Assembly: GCA_001785575.1 (NCBI GenBank)
Contig: MFUC01000013.1
Location: 10,710 to 38,180, forward strand
DNA from: Candidatus Nomurabacteria bacterium RIFCSPHIGHO2_02_FULL_38_15
GTDB taxonomy: Bacteria > Patescibacteriota > Minisyncoccia > Phycocordibacterales > UBA9973
Direction: 5' to 3'
Length of the DNA: 27,471 nt
A program made the translations under genes and the position numbers. Position 1 is the first letter of the stretch, and each line of letters begins with the position of its first letter. Shown here in pieces: positions 1 to 7,005 of the stretch. A model generated the notes under the pieces. It saw only the letters and a program-made list of their open reading frames with translations. It ran no database searches and had not been told where the DNA came from.

Positions 1-58
1 GATGGCAATTTAGTTAAAAAATTATTTGAGGAGATTTTATAAGTTTAAATTATTTATT

Positions 59-412
59 ATGAAGATTATTAAACACATTTTGTTATTATCAGTTGCGGTA
101 CTGGCCGCATCGTACTTTGTAAATGGAATTAATATAAATCCAATTTGGATAGCTTTAGTTGTGGGTGTTGTTTTGGCGATTATAAATTTGGTTATAAAGC
201 CTATAATCAAGATTTTAACATTACCTATAAATATTCTGACTCTTGGTTTGTTTTCAATTGTTATTAATGTAGCAATTTTTTGGTTCGTGGGTAATAGTAA
301 TTTAATTAAAGGCTTTAGTATTGATACTTGGCAAGCGGCATTATATGGCTCAATAATTATAGCCATCGTTAGTTGGTTAGGCGAAAGAATCTTTGGCTCA
401 AATGATGATTAA
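59..412 (+). CDS. YvlD/phage holin IV-type small membrane protein
   Basis: The 117-residue product is almost entirely hydrophobic, with about four predicted membrane segments: an N-terminal one after MKIIKH, a second around NPIWIALVVGVV, a third around LGLFSIVINVAIFWFV and a fourth around ALYGSIIIAIVSWLG. The central IINLVIKPIIKILTLPINI pattern (N-x-IKP-x(4)-LTLPI) is the signature of the COG1950/YvlD and mycobacterial four-TM phage-holin family. The family sits in the cytoplasmic membrane; its function is poorly defined and it need not be phage-derived. I chose ATG at 59; a TTG further upstream would add a charged, non-conserved extension. A strong terminator follows at 431-457, so the gene is transcribed separately from obgE. 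Confidence 0.75.
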   Translation: MKIIKHILLLSVAVLAASYFVNGININPIWIALVVGVVLAIINLVIKPIIKILTLPINILTLGLFSIVINVAIFWFVGNSNLIKGFSIDTWQAALYGSIIIAIVSWLGERIFGSNDD

Positions 413-430
413 ATAACTATTGGGATTTAT

Positions 431-457
431 AAAAAGGCTTGTTTTGCAGGCCTTTTT
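431..457 (+). terminator. Rho-independent terminator after the holin-like gene
   Basis: Arms AAAAAGGC and GCCTTTTT enclose an 11-nt loop, and the 3' arm ends in five T. The obgE -10 element starts 2 nt beyond it. Confidence 0.75.
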
Positions 458-458
458 A

Positions 459-467
459 TGTTATAAA
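459..467 (+). promoter_or_regulatory. Extended -10 promoter of obgE
   Basis: TGTTATAAA lies 7 nt before the ATG at 475, which places the expected transcription start at or next to the start codon (leaderless). No -35 box or Shine-Dalgarno site is visible. Confidence 0.55.
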
Positions 468-474
468 TGTTAAT

Positions 475-1488
475 ATGTATCTAGTTGATGAAGTCAAAAT
501 TAATGCTTGCGCCGGGCACGGTGGCAATGGTGTTGTGCGTTGGCGCCGCGAAAAATTCATTGACAAAGGTGGCCCTAATGGGGGCGATGGTGGCAAAGGC
601 GGCGATGTCTACGTGCGGGCAGTGCGTGATACCCTTATTCTAAAACGTTATACTGAAAAAAAACTTATGCGCGCTGGCAATGGTAATGCTGGTGAAGGTA
701 ACAGCAAGCACGGTTCAGATGGTATTGATTTATATATTGACCTACCGGTTGGCTGTATTGTTAAAAACGAAACAACTGGTTTTGAATTTGAACTTGAAAA
801 CGAGGGTGATGAAGTTATGATCCTGCGAGGGGGTCAGGGCGGGCTTGGTAACGAACATTTTAAAAGCTCAACTAACACAACCCCAACCGAGGCCACCGGT
901 GGCAGGCCAGGGGATGAATCATTCTTTACGGTAACCCTGCAATTATTTGCCGATGTGGGCCTAATTGGTATGCCCAATGCGGGTAAAAGTTCGTTAATTA
1001 ATTTACTAACGAATGCCAATGCCAAGGTCGGCGACTATGCCTTTACAACCCTTGACCCTAACTTGGGTGATTTTTATGGCTATATTATTGCCGATATTCC
1101 GGGGCTGATTGAGGGGGCCAGTGAGGGTCGTGGATTGGGCCACAAATTCCTGCGCCACATAAAGCGTACAAAAATACTGGTGCACCTAGTTTCGTTTGAA
1201 GATGGTTTTGCTGATATTGACGATAAAAAAAGCTTTGACATTTCGCGCATGCAAAAAGTTTATGAAACCATTCGTGGTGAATTAGGTAAATACGACAAAG
1301 AACTTTTAGAAAAACAGGAGGTTGTATTGTTAACCAAAACTGACGCAGTCGATGTAAAAATTGTAAAAGAGGCCCTGAAAGAATTTAAAAAAATCAATAA
1401 AAAATCTTTTGCCGTAACAATGTTTGATGATGAAATGGTTAAAGATTTTGCCGATGCATTAGTTAAAATAGTTAAAAAATCTAAATAA
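475..1488 (+). CDS. obgE: Obg family GTPase (ObgE/CgtA)
   Basis: The protein has 337 residues, the usual length for an Obg GTPase without the optional C-terminal OCT domain. The N-terminal glycine-rich Obg fold (about 1-155) is plain from MYLVDEVKINACAGHGGNG and GGPNGGDGGKGG. The G domain carries the P-loop GMPNAGKSS from about residue 165, switch II DIPGLIEGA, and the G4 motif TKTD. Obg proteins bind GTP, associate with the 50S subunit and act in ribosome assembly and stress control. The start at 475 rather than an in-frame ATG at 439 is chosen because MYLVDEV is the conserved N-terminus and the upstream codons overlap the terminator. gatB follows 17 nt later but has its own -10 box. Confidence 0.96.
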   Translation: MYLVDEVKINACAGHGGNGVVRWRREKFIDKGGPNGGDGGKGGDVYVRAVRDTLILKRYTEKKLMRAGNGNAGEGNSKHGSDGIDLYIDLPVGCIVKNETTGFEFELENEGDEVMILRGGQGGLGNEHFKSSTNTTPTEATGGRPGDESFFTVTLQLFADVGLIGMPNAGKSSLINLLTNANAKVGDYAFTTLDPNLGDFYGYIIADIPGLIEGASEGRGLGHKFLRHIKRTKILVHLVSFEDGFADIDDKKSFDISRMQKVYETIRGELGKYDKELLEKQEVVLLTKTDAVDVKIVKEALKEFKKINKKSFAVTMFDDEMVKDFADALVKIVKKSK

Positions 1489-1491
1489 AGC

Positions 1492-1500
1492 TGGTATACT
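1492..1500 (+). promoter_or_regulatory. Extended -10 promoter of gatB
   Basis: TGGTATACT ends 5 nt before the gatB ATG at 1506, right after the obgE stop. It predicts a leaderless gatB transcript in addition to any read-through from obgE. Confidence 0.5.
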
Positions 1501-1505
1501 GAAGT

Positions 1506-2942
1506 ATGGAGAAAATTTATTACACAACCATTGGGCTTGAAATTCATGCTGAAATGAACACTAAACGCAAAATGTTTTGCGATTGTATTAATGACCCCTT
1601 CCACAGCGCCCCCAACCAAAATATTTGCCCTGTGTGTATGGCCCATCCTGGCACATTACCCGTGCCTAATAAACAAGCCATAGAAAATGTCATTCGTGTT
1701 GGTTTGGCTATTGCTAAAAATGGGGCAAATGATGGACTAGGGAATATTGCCAATTTTTCAGAGTTTGACCGCAAAAACTATTTTTACCCCGACATACCCA
1801 AGGGCTACCAAATTTCGCAATACAAAAATCCAATTGTTACGGGTGGACATTTGGCCGGTGTAGATATTACTCGTATACATTTAGAAGAAGATACGGCTAC
1901 ATCAAAACATTCGGCTGATAAAACCCTTATAGATTATAACCGTGCCGGTGTGCCATTAATGGAACTGGTAACCGAGCCGTGTATTCACACAGCCGAAGAT
2001 GCCGCTAAATTCGGCAGGGGGTTGCAATTACTGTTGCAGTATTTGGGCGTGTCAGAGGCGAATATGGAAAAGGGCGAAATGCGAGTTGAATTAAACTTAT
2101 CTATATCACCTGACCCTAAAGTATTTGGCACCAAAGTTGAAGTTAAAAATATCAACTCTTTCTCGGCGGTTGAACGAGCAGCAAAATTTGAAATAGGACG
2201 TATGAAGATGTTATACGAGGCCGGTAGAGAGGCTGAAATAGTTCAGGAAACTCGCGGTTGGGACGAAGTAAAGCAGCAAACCTTTTCGCAACGTAGCAAG
2301 GAAAATTCAGCCGACTACCGCTATTTCCCCGAGCCTGATATTCCCAAATTTTATTTGCATGAAATGTTTGAACTAGATGCTTTAAAAAATAATTTGCCCG
2401 AACTGCCACAACAAAAACGTGATCGCTATAAAAATGATTTTAGTATTAAGGATGAAGATATTGAAAGTTTTGTTTATGATCGTGACCTAGCATTATGGTT
2501 TGAAAGCGTTTGTGCAATTCTAAACGATCATGCAAAAATCAAAACTGCTTCAAACTATATTACCTCAGACTATTTGGGCATTAAAAAATCTAACTTGGAA
2601 GCTAAGCTCCCAAGTGTCCAAAATTTTGCTGAACTTATTGAGTTATTATCAACCAATCAAATAAATTCTCGCACTGCCAAAGATATTTTATTAGTTATAG
2701 TAACTAACGACCAATCACCTAAAGCTTATGCTGAAACAAATGACTTATTACAAAAAAACGACCCCGAAGCCTTAAAGAAGGTTGCCCAACAAATTATTGA
2801 TGCTAACCCAAATATTATTGAAGCCTACAAAGCTGGTAAAGAAAGTGTGCTTATGTCACTCGTTGGTCAAATCATGAAGCAAACCAATGGCAGTGCCAAT
2901 CCCCAAATGGTTTTAGAAATATTAAAAGAATTACTAAGGTAA
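1506..2942 (+). CDS. gatB: Aspartyl/glutamyl-tRNA amidotransferase subunit B
   Basis: The 478-residue product is full length for GatB. Family landmarks are TTIGLEIHAEMNT at the N-terminus, CPVCMAHPGTLPVPN (zinc/tRNA region), FDRKNYFYPDIPKGYQISQ, EEDTATSKH, DYNRAGVPLMELVTEP and KVEVKNINSFSAVERA; the C-terminal third is the YqeY-like tail domain. In the GatCAB complex it transamidates Glu-tRNA-Gln and/or Asp-tRNA-Asn, so the organism probably lacks GlnRS and/or AsnRS; gatA and gatC are not in this window. A degenerate copy of the REP1 palindrome lies within the gene at 2593-2615 and encodes part of a loop before the tail domain (LEAKLPS). The 3' end overlaps the convergent transposase gene by 9 nt. 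Confidence 0.96.
   Translation: MEKIYYTTIGLEIHAEMNTKRKMFCDCINDPFHSAPNQNICPVCMAHPGTLPVPNKQAIENVIRVGLAIAKNGANDGLGNIANFSEFDRKNYFYPDIPKGYQISQYKNPIVTGGHLAGVDITRIHLEEDTATSKHSADKTLIDYNRAGVPLMELVTEPCIHTAEDAAKFGRGLQLLLQYLGVSEANMEKGEMRVELNLSISPDPKVFGTKVEVKNINSFSAVERAAKFEIGRMKMLYEAGREAEIVQETRGWDEVKQQTFSQRSKENSADYRYFPEPDIPKFYLHEMFELDALKNNLPELPQQKRDRYKNDFSIKDEDIESFVYDRDLALWFESVCAILNDHAKIKTASNYITSDYLGIKKSNLEAKLPSVQNFAELIELLSTNQINSRTAKDILLVIVTNDQSPKAYAETNDLLQKNDPEALKKVAQQIIDANPNIIEAYKAGKESVLMSLVGQIMKQTNGSANPQMVLEILKELLR
2593..2615. repeat. REP1 palindrome, degenerate copy inside gatB
   Basis: ACTTGGAAGCT and a diverged right arm ending CCCAAGT match the REP1 unit found five more times in the window, with changes at the centre and in one arm. 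It is read in frame as LEAKLPS. The divergence suggests an old insertion that has since drifted under coding constraint, or a chance resemblance; the first is favoured because the ends match exactly. Confidence 0.6.
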
Positions 2943-3614
2943 TCCATTTGGAAGCCTTGCTTCCAAGTGTTCAAACTCAAGATCTTTCAAATCATCCTTT
3001 CTTTTTAGAGTGTCTCTCCGCGTTTCTATAGCATATCTTTTATAATCTTCTTTTGACTTAAATTGATCAAGTACAATGCGAATATTGCAAATACTTTTTT
3101 GATTATCAGCTTCAATGTAATCCTCAAAACTTGATTTACTTAACTTGGAAGCAAGGCTTCCAAGTTCATCTCTATTATTCATATTTATATACGCGCTCAC
3201 GTGAATTAAATATCTGTTTTCAGCAACATGTTTAGATTTAAATTTGTCTTCGAATAATCTACCCGTGCGTTTATATTTATTATTAAAATATTTTGTATAA
3301 CCACCGATTCTTTGCATAAATTTTTCTACACCATTTTCAACAAGGGGAGTAAGTAGTAAATGAAAATGATTAGGATTAAAACAGTAAGCAATTATGTCTA
3401 CCAACTTGGAAGCCTTGCTTCCAAGTTCTACCGAGCCTTTCTTAAATGAATTTTCATAAATACTCCCAATAGGATTTTCAGTATTAAACTCAATAAAACT
3501 TTCTTCTAATCTTTGTAGATCATAAAGATCAAGAATAACATCTCTTTTATCAACACCCCTATTGTAAATATGATAATATTCCCCTATGACAAAAAAATGT
3601 TTTCTTGTGGACAT
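2934..3614 (-). CDS. REP-associated tyrosine transposase (Y1/HUH family), RAYT1
   Basis: The 226-residue product is a Y1_Tnp/TnpA-REP single-strand nuclease. The N-terminus has the family pattern GEYYHIYNRGVDKR (11-24), the HUH metal-binding motif is NHFH (H83, H85), and the nucleophilic tyrosine is in GGYTKYFNNKYKRTG (Y106 likely, Y109 possible). Such enzymes cut and rejoin REP-type hairpins. Start at 3614 (MSTRKH) is chosen because a -10 box lies 7 nt upstream and the conserved domain begins right after; an upstream ATG would start inside a palindrome. Three copies of the REP1 palindrome lie inside the reading frame, as LGSKASK (65-71), LGSLASK (151-157) and LEARLP near the C-terminus. The gene overlaps gatB tail-to-tail and is probably active or recently active, since it is intact. 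Confidence 0.92.
   Translation of the reverse strand: MSTRKHFFVIGEYYHIYNRGVDKRDVILDLYDLQRLEESFIEFNTENPIGSIYENSFKKGSVELGSKASKLVDIIAYCFNPNHFHLLLTPLVENGVEKFMQRIGGYTKYFNNKYKRTGRLFEDKFKSKHVAENRYLIHVSAYINMNNRDELGSLASKLSKSSFEDYIEADNQKSICNIRIVLDQFKSKEDYKRYAIETRRDTLKRKDDLKDLEFEHLEARLPNGLP
2946..2968. repeat. REP1 palindrome at the 3' end of RAYT1
   Basis: ATTTGGAAGC, centre CTT, then GCTTCCAAGT. One base differs from the REP1 consensus (first arm begins ATTT instead of ACTT). It encodes LEARLP in the last residues of the transposase. Confidence 0.85.
3143..3165. repeat. REP1 palindrome within RAYT1
   Basis: Exact REP1 consensus: arms ACTTGGAAGC and GCTTCCAAGT around AAG. It encodes LGSLASK on the minus strand, between the catalytic core and the C-terminal region. 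Confidence 0.9.
3404..3426. repeat. REP1 palindrome within RAYT1
   Basis: Exact consensus in the opposite orientation (centre CTT on the plus strand). It encodes LGSKASK just before the conserved strand that leads to the HUH motif. Confidence 0.9.
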
Positions 3615-3621
3615 ATAATTT

Positions 3622-3627
3622 ATCATA
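3622..3627 (-). promoter_or_regulatory. -10 box of RAYT1
   Basis: On the minus strand TATGAT lies 7 nt before the ATG at 3614. Its upstream edge touches the REP1 palindrome at 3626-3656, so the palindrome occupies the whole spacer and -35 zone. Confidence 0.5.
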
Positions 3628-3656
3628 CTACTTGGAAGCAAGGCTTCCAAGTAGTA
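3626..3656. repeat. REP1 palindrome, extended perfect copy between RAYT1 and the DUF1653 gene
   Basis: This copy is a perfect inverted repeat with 14-nt arms (TACTACTTGGAAGC and its complement) around AAG. It lies between two divergent genes and covers the upstream promoter region of both: the RAYT1 -10 box is at one edge, and the -35 position of the DUF1653 gene at the other. Confidence 0.92.
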
Positions 3657-3670
3657 GCCTGTTCAAAACA

Positions 3671-3679
3671 TGCTATAAT
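3671..3679 (+). promoter_or_regulatory. Extended -10 promoter of the DUF1653 gene
   Basis: TGCTATAAT ends 6 nt before the ATG at 3686, predicting a leaderless mRNA. Confidence 0.6.
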
Positions 3680-3685
3680 AAATTT

Positions 3686-3913
3686 ATGGAAATAGAAGCA
3701 GGACAAATTTACAAACATTACAAGGGTGATGCTTACAAAATAATCACTCTTGCTAAACATTCTGAAACCGAGGAGTGGATGATCGTCTATGAAAGACTGA
3801 CTGACACTGTTCATTCAGGCTACAAAATTTGGGCTCGTCCACAAGCTATGTTTTTTGATCATGTTGAAAAAGATGGCTATTCTGGTCCTAGATTTGAATA
3901 TGTAAGCGAATAA
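3686..3913 (+). CDS. DUF1653 domain protein
   Basis: The 75-residue product matches the DUF1653 pattern: a start EAGQIYKHYKGDAYKI, then AKHSETEEWMIVYERL, then WARPQAMFFDHVE and a final PRFEYVSE. These are small soluble beta-rich proteins of unknown function found widely in bacteria. ATG at 3686 is chosen over an in-frame upstream codon because it follows an extended -10 box by 6 nt and because the upstream codons run through the REP1 palindrome. The next gene has its own -10 box overlapping the stop codon region, so the two need not form an operon. Confidence 0.85.
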   Translation: MEIEAGQIYKHYKGDAYKIITLAKHSETEEWMIVYERLTDTVHSGYKIWARPQAMFFDHVEKDGYSGPRFEYVSE

Positions 3914-3914
3914 G

Positions 3915-3923
3915 TGGTACAAT
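3915..3923 (+). promoter_or_regulatory. Extended -10 promoter of gene at 3930
   Basis: TGGTACAAT ends 6 nt before ATG 3930 and begins just after the previous stop codon. Confidence 0.5.
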
Positions 3924-3929
3924 AGACTC

Positions 3930-4691
3930 ATGAAATTCAATTTTGAACAAATAAAGAAAATGGCTGAAATTGTAGGAGTGGCAGGTCTCAGCTCCATGCC
4001 AGGAAATACTTTAGATAACCAACAAAAAATTTCTTCGGAGGATCTTAGTCCTCCAAATATTTCACGGCCAACTGCGCCCGAAAAAGTACTAAATCCTGAG
4101 ACAACTGCCTATTTCACCCAAGATTCATCGGAATCAAATGAGTCTATTGATCCGTTAATACAAAAAATATCTGTACTTGAAAATAAATTTGAACAAGGCT
4201 TACAAAGTAAGGGCGTCATTATGCCAAAAAGCTTAACCGTTATTGCCGGAGCTGAGCTGGATGGGCGTCCCGAAACTTCTAATGCCACATTTGACGATAG
4301 ATACTTGAGTGATCAATTACTATCTTCCTTAGTTAATACTGCAGAGAATGCAAAAATAATGCTAAGAGATCTAAGCTCTATTGGAATTACAAATGACGTA
4401 AAAAGTTTAAGTACCGAAGGCTACATAGATATAAAAGATGGTTTAAAAAATAACAAACCAGAATATTATTTTGTAGTTAGTAAGGTAAATAATAATGACT
4501 CTATCACCTTTGTTTTACAAGTGGCATCTCCTATTAATAAATTAGTTGAGACTCTTGACTCTATAAGTATTGAAAATGTTGATGTAAACCTTGAGAATGA
4601 ATCTTTTTTTGCCACAAAAATTATGCCTAATTTTTTAAATAAAATAAATAAAAAAATAGAGCAATTTGAATTAAATAAGCCTGTTAATTAA
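3930..4691 (+). CDS. Hypothetical protein, 253 residues
   Basis: I do not recognise a family. The N-terminal 75 residues are polar and low in complexity (Ser, Pro, Asn), which suggests a disordered linker. The remainder looks like a compact domain with alternating strands and helices (for example LTVIAGAELDG, YYFVVSKVNNNDSITFVLQVASPINKL). There is no convincing signal peptide or membrane segment. It is encoded beside the DUF1653 gene with a leaderless-type -10. A perfect-arm palindrome at 4037-4054 lies in the disordered part, read as EDLSPP, much like the in-frame REP units elsewhere in the window. Confidence 0.7.
   Translation: MKFNFEQIKKMAEIVGVAGLSSMPGNTLDNQQKISSEDLSPPNISRPTAPEKVLNPETTAYFTQDSSESNESIDPLIQKISVLENKFEQGLQSKGVIMPKSLTVIAGAELDGRPETSNATFDDRYLSDQLLSSLVNTAENAKIMLRDLSSIGITNDVKSLSTEGYIDIKDGLKNNKPEYYFVVSKVNNNDSITFVLQVASPINKLVETLDSISIENVDVNLENESFFATKIMPNFLNKINKKIEQFELNKPVN
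4037..4054. repeat. Single REP-like palindrome inside the gene at 3930
   Basis: GGAGGA and TCCTCC are separated by six bases. Size and in-frame placement resemble REP1 and REP2, but the sequence differs and only one copy is visible here. Confidence 0.4.
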
Positions 4692-4726
4692 AATTTTGAG
4701 ACTAATTTTCTTTACTTTGTATTATT

Positions 4727-4735
4727 TGCTATGAT
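4727..4735 (+). promoter_or_regulatory. Extended -10 promoter of gap
   Basis: TGCTATGAT ends 6 nt before the gap ATG at 4742. Confidence 0.55.
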
Positions 4736-4741
4736 AAACAC

Positions 4742-5773
4742 ATGGAAACAAAAAAAATTAAAGTTGCGATAAATGGCTTTGGGCGAATTGGTCGCGCATT
4801 TTTAAAAATTGCTTGGGAAAGGCCTGAGATTGAAATAGTTGTAGTGAATGATTTGGGCAGTATTGAAAATATGGCATATTTGTTGCAATACGACACGGTG
4901 TACCACAAATGGGCCGAAACGGTAACATTTGACGAGCAAGACATTATTGTTGACGGCAAAAAAATACGTGTTATATCTGAAAAAGACACGGCTAAATTAC
5001 CATGGAAGGAGTTAGGCATTGATGTAGTTGTAGAATCAACTGGATTATTTACATCATATGACAAGGTCTCATTTCACATTACACAGGGGGCGAAAAAGGT
5101 TGTAATTAGCGCACCATCAAAAGGTAGCGGGGCCCAGGTATTAGGTGAAACTATTTTATTGGGAGTGAATGAAAACAAATTTGGTACTTGTAATATTACT
5201 AGCAACGCTTCGTGTACTACAAATGCCGCCAGTCCAATTATTGCCATCATGCACGAAACTATTGGTATTGAAAAAGCAATTTTAAATACCGTGCATGGCT
5301 ACACAGCTTCGCAGTCATTAGTTGATGGGCCAAATAAAAAAGACCTGCGCGAGGGCAGGGCAGCGGCCCAAAATATTGTGCCTTCTTCAACCGGGGCGGC
5401 GATTGCTGTAACTGAAGCCTTCCCGCAACTTATGGGCTTGTTCGACGGTATTTCAATTCGCGTGCCGGTGCCGGCAGGTAGTATTGTTGATGTTACATTT
5501 ATTTCTAAAAGACCAACAAGCCATGATGAAGTAAATGAGATTTTAAAAAACGCCTCAAAAGACCCACGTTGGAACAAAATTTTTGCCGTGACCAATGAGC
5601 CACTTGTTTCATCAGACATACTAGGCAACAGCCATGCCTCAATCGCCGACCTTGCAATGACCCGAGTTGTTGGGGGTAATTTAGTCAAAATCATGGCTTG
5701 GTACGACAACGAAATGGGGTATACGTATACTCTTGTGGAGCATTTTATTAAGACAGGTAGCACAATTAAGTAA
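4742..5773 (+). CDS. gap: Glyceraldehyde-3-phosphate dehydrogenase
   Basis: The 343-residue product is a type I GAPDH, oxidising glyceraldehyde 3-phosphate to 1,3-bisphosphoglycerate. Seen directly: the Rossmann start KVAINGFGRIGRAF, the nucleotide-binding VVVNDLG, the catalytic SNASCTTNA with Cys158, the NTVHGYTASQ loop with the partner histidine, SSTGAA for phosphate binding, and the C-terminal AWYDNEMGYTYTLVEH. The Asp in VVVND suggests NAD use, though TASQ-type enzymes vary. The gene has its own extended -10 and no terminator directly after it. A second, diverged copy of its last 27 codons with a terminator lies about 460 nt downstream (6222-6320). Confidence 0.97.
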   Translation: METKKIKVAINGFGRIGRAFLKIAWERPEIEIVVVNDLGSIENMAYLLQYDTVYHKWAETVTFDEQDIIVDGKKIRVISEKDTAKLPWKELGIDVVVESTGLFTSYDKVSFHITQGAKKVVISAPSKGSGAQVLGETILLGVNENKFGTCNITSNASCTTNAASPIIAIMHETIGIEKAILNTVHGYTASQSLVDGPNKKDLREGRAAAQNIVPSSTGAAIAVTEAFPQLMGLFDGISIRVPVPAGSIVDVTFISKRPTSHDEVNEILKNASKDPRWNKIFAVTNEPLVSSDILGNSHASIADLAMTRVVGGNLVKIMAWYDNEMGYTYTLVEHFIKTGSTIK

Positions 5774-5797
5774 ATTATTAATTAATAAATAAATTTT

Positions 5798-6127
5798 ATG
5801 GAAACTATAAAAGTAGAATCATGGGGAGAAAAAATACAATGGGAAACATTTGAGAATGATAAAGATACCGAATTAAAGATCAAGCAGTTTCTCGAAGCCA
5901 GAATAAGTTATCAGCCAAAAGAGCCAGATGAAGATTCTTTGAATAGATTTGCAACAGGTTTTCTTCGAGGTACAGGTTTTGGTGTTGATGTTGAAACAAA
6001 ATGGATATCATTTGAAAATGATAAAAGATCTTTTCTTCTTGAAACTAGGTCACCTAAAACAGGTAACCCAATTTCAGTAATTGTAGAATTGAACATATCA
6101 CCTGCATCAATAAAACCAATCGAATAA
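5798..6127 (+). CDS. Hypothetical protein, 109 residues
   Basis: No family is recognised. The product is acidic and soluble, with no signal peptide or membrane segment; the second half has a beta pattern (TKWISFENDKRSFLLETRSP, then ISVIVELNIS). It starts 24 nt after gap, with no clear -10 and no Shine-Dalgarno site, so it probably depends on the gap transcript. It sits exactly between the intact gap gene and the relict gap 3' end, so it is likely to have arrived with the event that duplicated or replaced the gap terminus. Confidence 0.6.
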   Translation: METIKVESWGEKIQWETFENDKDTELKIKQFLEARISYQPKEPDEDSLNRFATGFLRGTGFGVDVETKWISFENDKRSFLLETRSPKTGNPISVIVELNISPASIKPIE

Positions 6128-6221
6128 TAAACGACCTTTTCTTTTTCTTCTGATCCTCGTTGCTATATGTTTTACTTCTTGGTAAAATTACTCTAGGTGA
6201 GCTTTAGACAGAGGCTTTTCT

Positions 6222-6320
6222 AAGAATTTTGTATGGATGGCGACATGGTACGGTAATGAATTTGGGTATACGTATACACTGGTTGAGCATGTTATAAAAA
6301 CAGGAGAAACAATAAAATAG
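6222..6320 (+). pseudogene. 3'-terminal remnant of a second gap (GAPDH) gene
   Basis: Codons 6237-6320 read MATWYGNEFGYTYTLVEH then VIKTGETIK and a TAG stop. This is the universal GAPDH C-terminus and aligns without internal gaps to the end of the intact gap gene (AWYDNEMGYTYTLVEH, FIKTGSTIK). The match may begin at NFV (6225). Upstream in the same frame there is a stop at 6198 and no GAPDH similarity, so it is a fragment. Most differences from the intact gene are at third codon positions, so the fragment descends from a different gap allele, not from a fresh tandem copy. Its terminator (6341-6366) is preserved. Confidence 0.85.
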
Positions 6321-6340
6321 GCAAAATACTAAAAACCAAC

Positions 6341-6366
6341 AAAAAGCCCCAAATTTAGGGCTTTTT
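6341..6366 (+). terminator. Rho-independent terminator, former gap terminator
   Basis: Arms AAAAAGCCC and GGGCTTTTT around an 8-nt loop, with a T-rich tail. It follows the gap remnant and now ends transcription from gap and the gene at 5798. The rest of the 302-nt gap between genes (6128-6221) shows nothing recognisable. Confidence 0.8.
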
Positions 6367-6374
6367 GTGTGCTA

Positions 6375-6403
6375 TTGACTTTATATATAAAAAATGCTAT
6401 CAT
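6375..6403 (+). promoter_or_regulatory. Sigma70-type promoter of gene at 6430
   Basis: TTGACT, a 17-nt spacer, then TATCAT. The predicted start is near 6410, leaving a leader of about 20 nt without a Shine-Dalgarno site. Confidence 0.6.
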
Positions 6404-6429
6404 ATATCAAAATCATCAAAAAATAAAAT

Positions 6430-6924
6430 ATGGGAAATAATCGCAAAAAGAATGTAGCTCGCATTCAAAAAGATGCTGTGTGGTATCCAAAATTTACACC
6501 AGCACAAGCAAGAGCAACTTGGGAAATTTTTGGTTCTGGCCATGAGCTTTGTTATCAAATAAGCAAAGATGACTTCATAAAGGCTGCAACTAAAGGTCAC
6601 CTGCGAATTGAAAAGCATGTTCAAACTGTTGAACGCTTGAAGAACGAAAGCAGTCCAACAAGAAATTGGATTGATGTACGTGTTGGTGTTGATGGTTATG
6701 AAAACCAGAGAGGCTACTATTGTCCGAAAGGTGAAAATTTGTGGGGTAAAAGAATACTTCGCCTTACCCAACATCCTTTTTACACTAACAATGACATTCA
6801 GGCTCAGCCCGAGGTATTTAAAAACGTTGCTTTACGCTCCAAAGATGTTCCTTATCGGAATATGAAAGGATTAGATCATGTAAGCTGGTTTGAAAAAATG
6901 CTTGGGTTGGTTATTGAAAATTAA
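6430..6924 (+). CDS. Hypothetical protein, 164 residues
   Basis: Unrecognised. The product is basic and soluble, rich in Lys, Arg and aromatic residues, with RNWIDVRVGVDGYENQRG and YYCPKGENLWGKRILRLTQ as its most structured-looking parts. No membrane segment or signal peptide is visible. It is monocistronic: bounded by its own -35/-10 promoter and by a terminator at 6938-6967. The basic character would suit nucleic-acid binding, but that is only a guess. Confidence 0.65.
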   Translation: MGNNRKKNVARIQKDAVWYPKFTPAQARATWEIFGSGHELCYQISKDDFIKAATKGHLRIEKHVQTVERLKNESSPTRNWIDVRVGVDGYENQRGYYCPKGENLWGKRILRLTQHPFYTNNDIQAQPEVFKNVALRSKDVPYRNMKGLDHVSWFEKMLGLVIEN

Positions 6925-6937
6925 AACTATCAGACCT

Positions 6938-6967
6938 AAACGGTATCCTTAACGGGTGCCGTTTTTT
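6938..6967 (+). terminator. Rho-independent terminator
   Basis: AAACGGTATCC pairs with GGGTGCCGTTT (11 bp with two G-U pairs) around the loop TTAAC, followed by a T run. Confidence 0.75.
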
Positions 6968-6988
6968 ATTGCTATATAGAATATATCT

Positions 6989-6997
6989 TGGTAGAAT
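6989..6997 (+). promoter_or_regulatory. Extended -10 promoter of gene at 7006
   Basis: TGGTAGAAT ends 8 nt before ATG 7006. Confidence 0.5.
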
Positions 6998-7005
6998 ACA
7001 AACAT

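Noticed and set aside
59..412. Prophage signal from the holin-like gene
   Set aside because: The YvlD-type family is common in chromosomes and no other phage genes are present.
2946..3656. CRISPR array
   Set aside because: The palindromic repeats have irregular spacing (about 200-260 nt), lie in coding sequence, and no cas genes are nearby.
5299..5763. Minus-strand open frame within gap
   Set aside because: Shadow of a conserved GAPDH sequence, with no domain and no promoter.
6237..6320. Functional small protein from the gap remnant
   Set aside because: It matches only the last GAPDH helix region, has no promoter and no start signal, and is followed by the old gap terminator.
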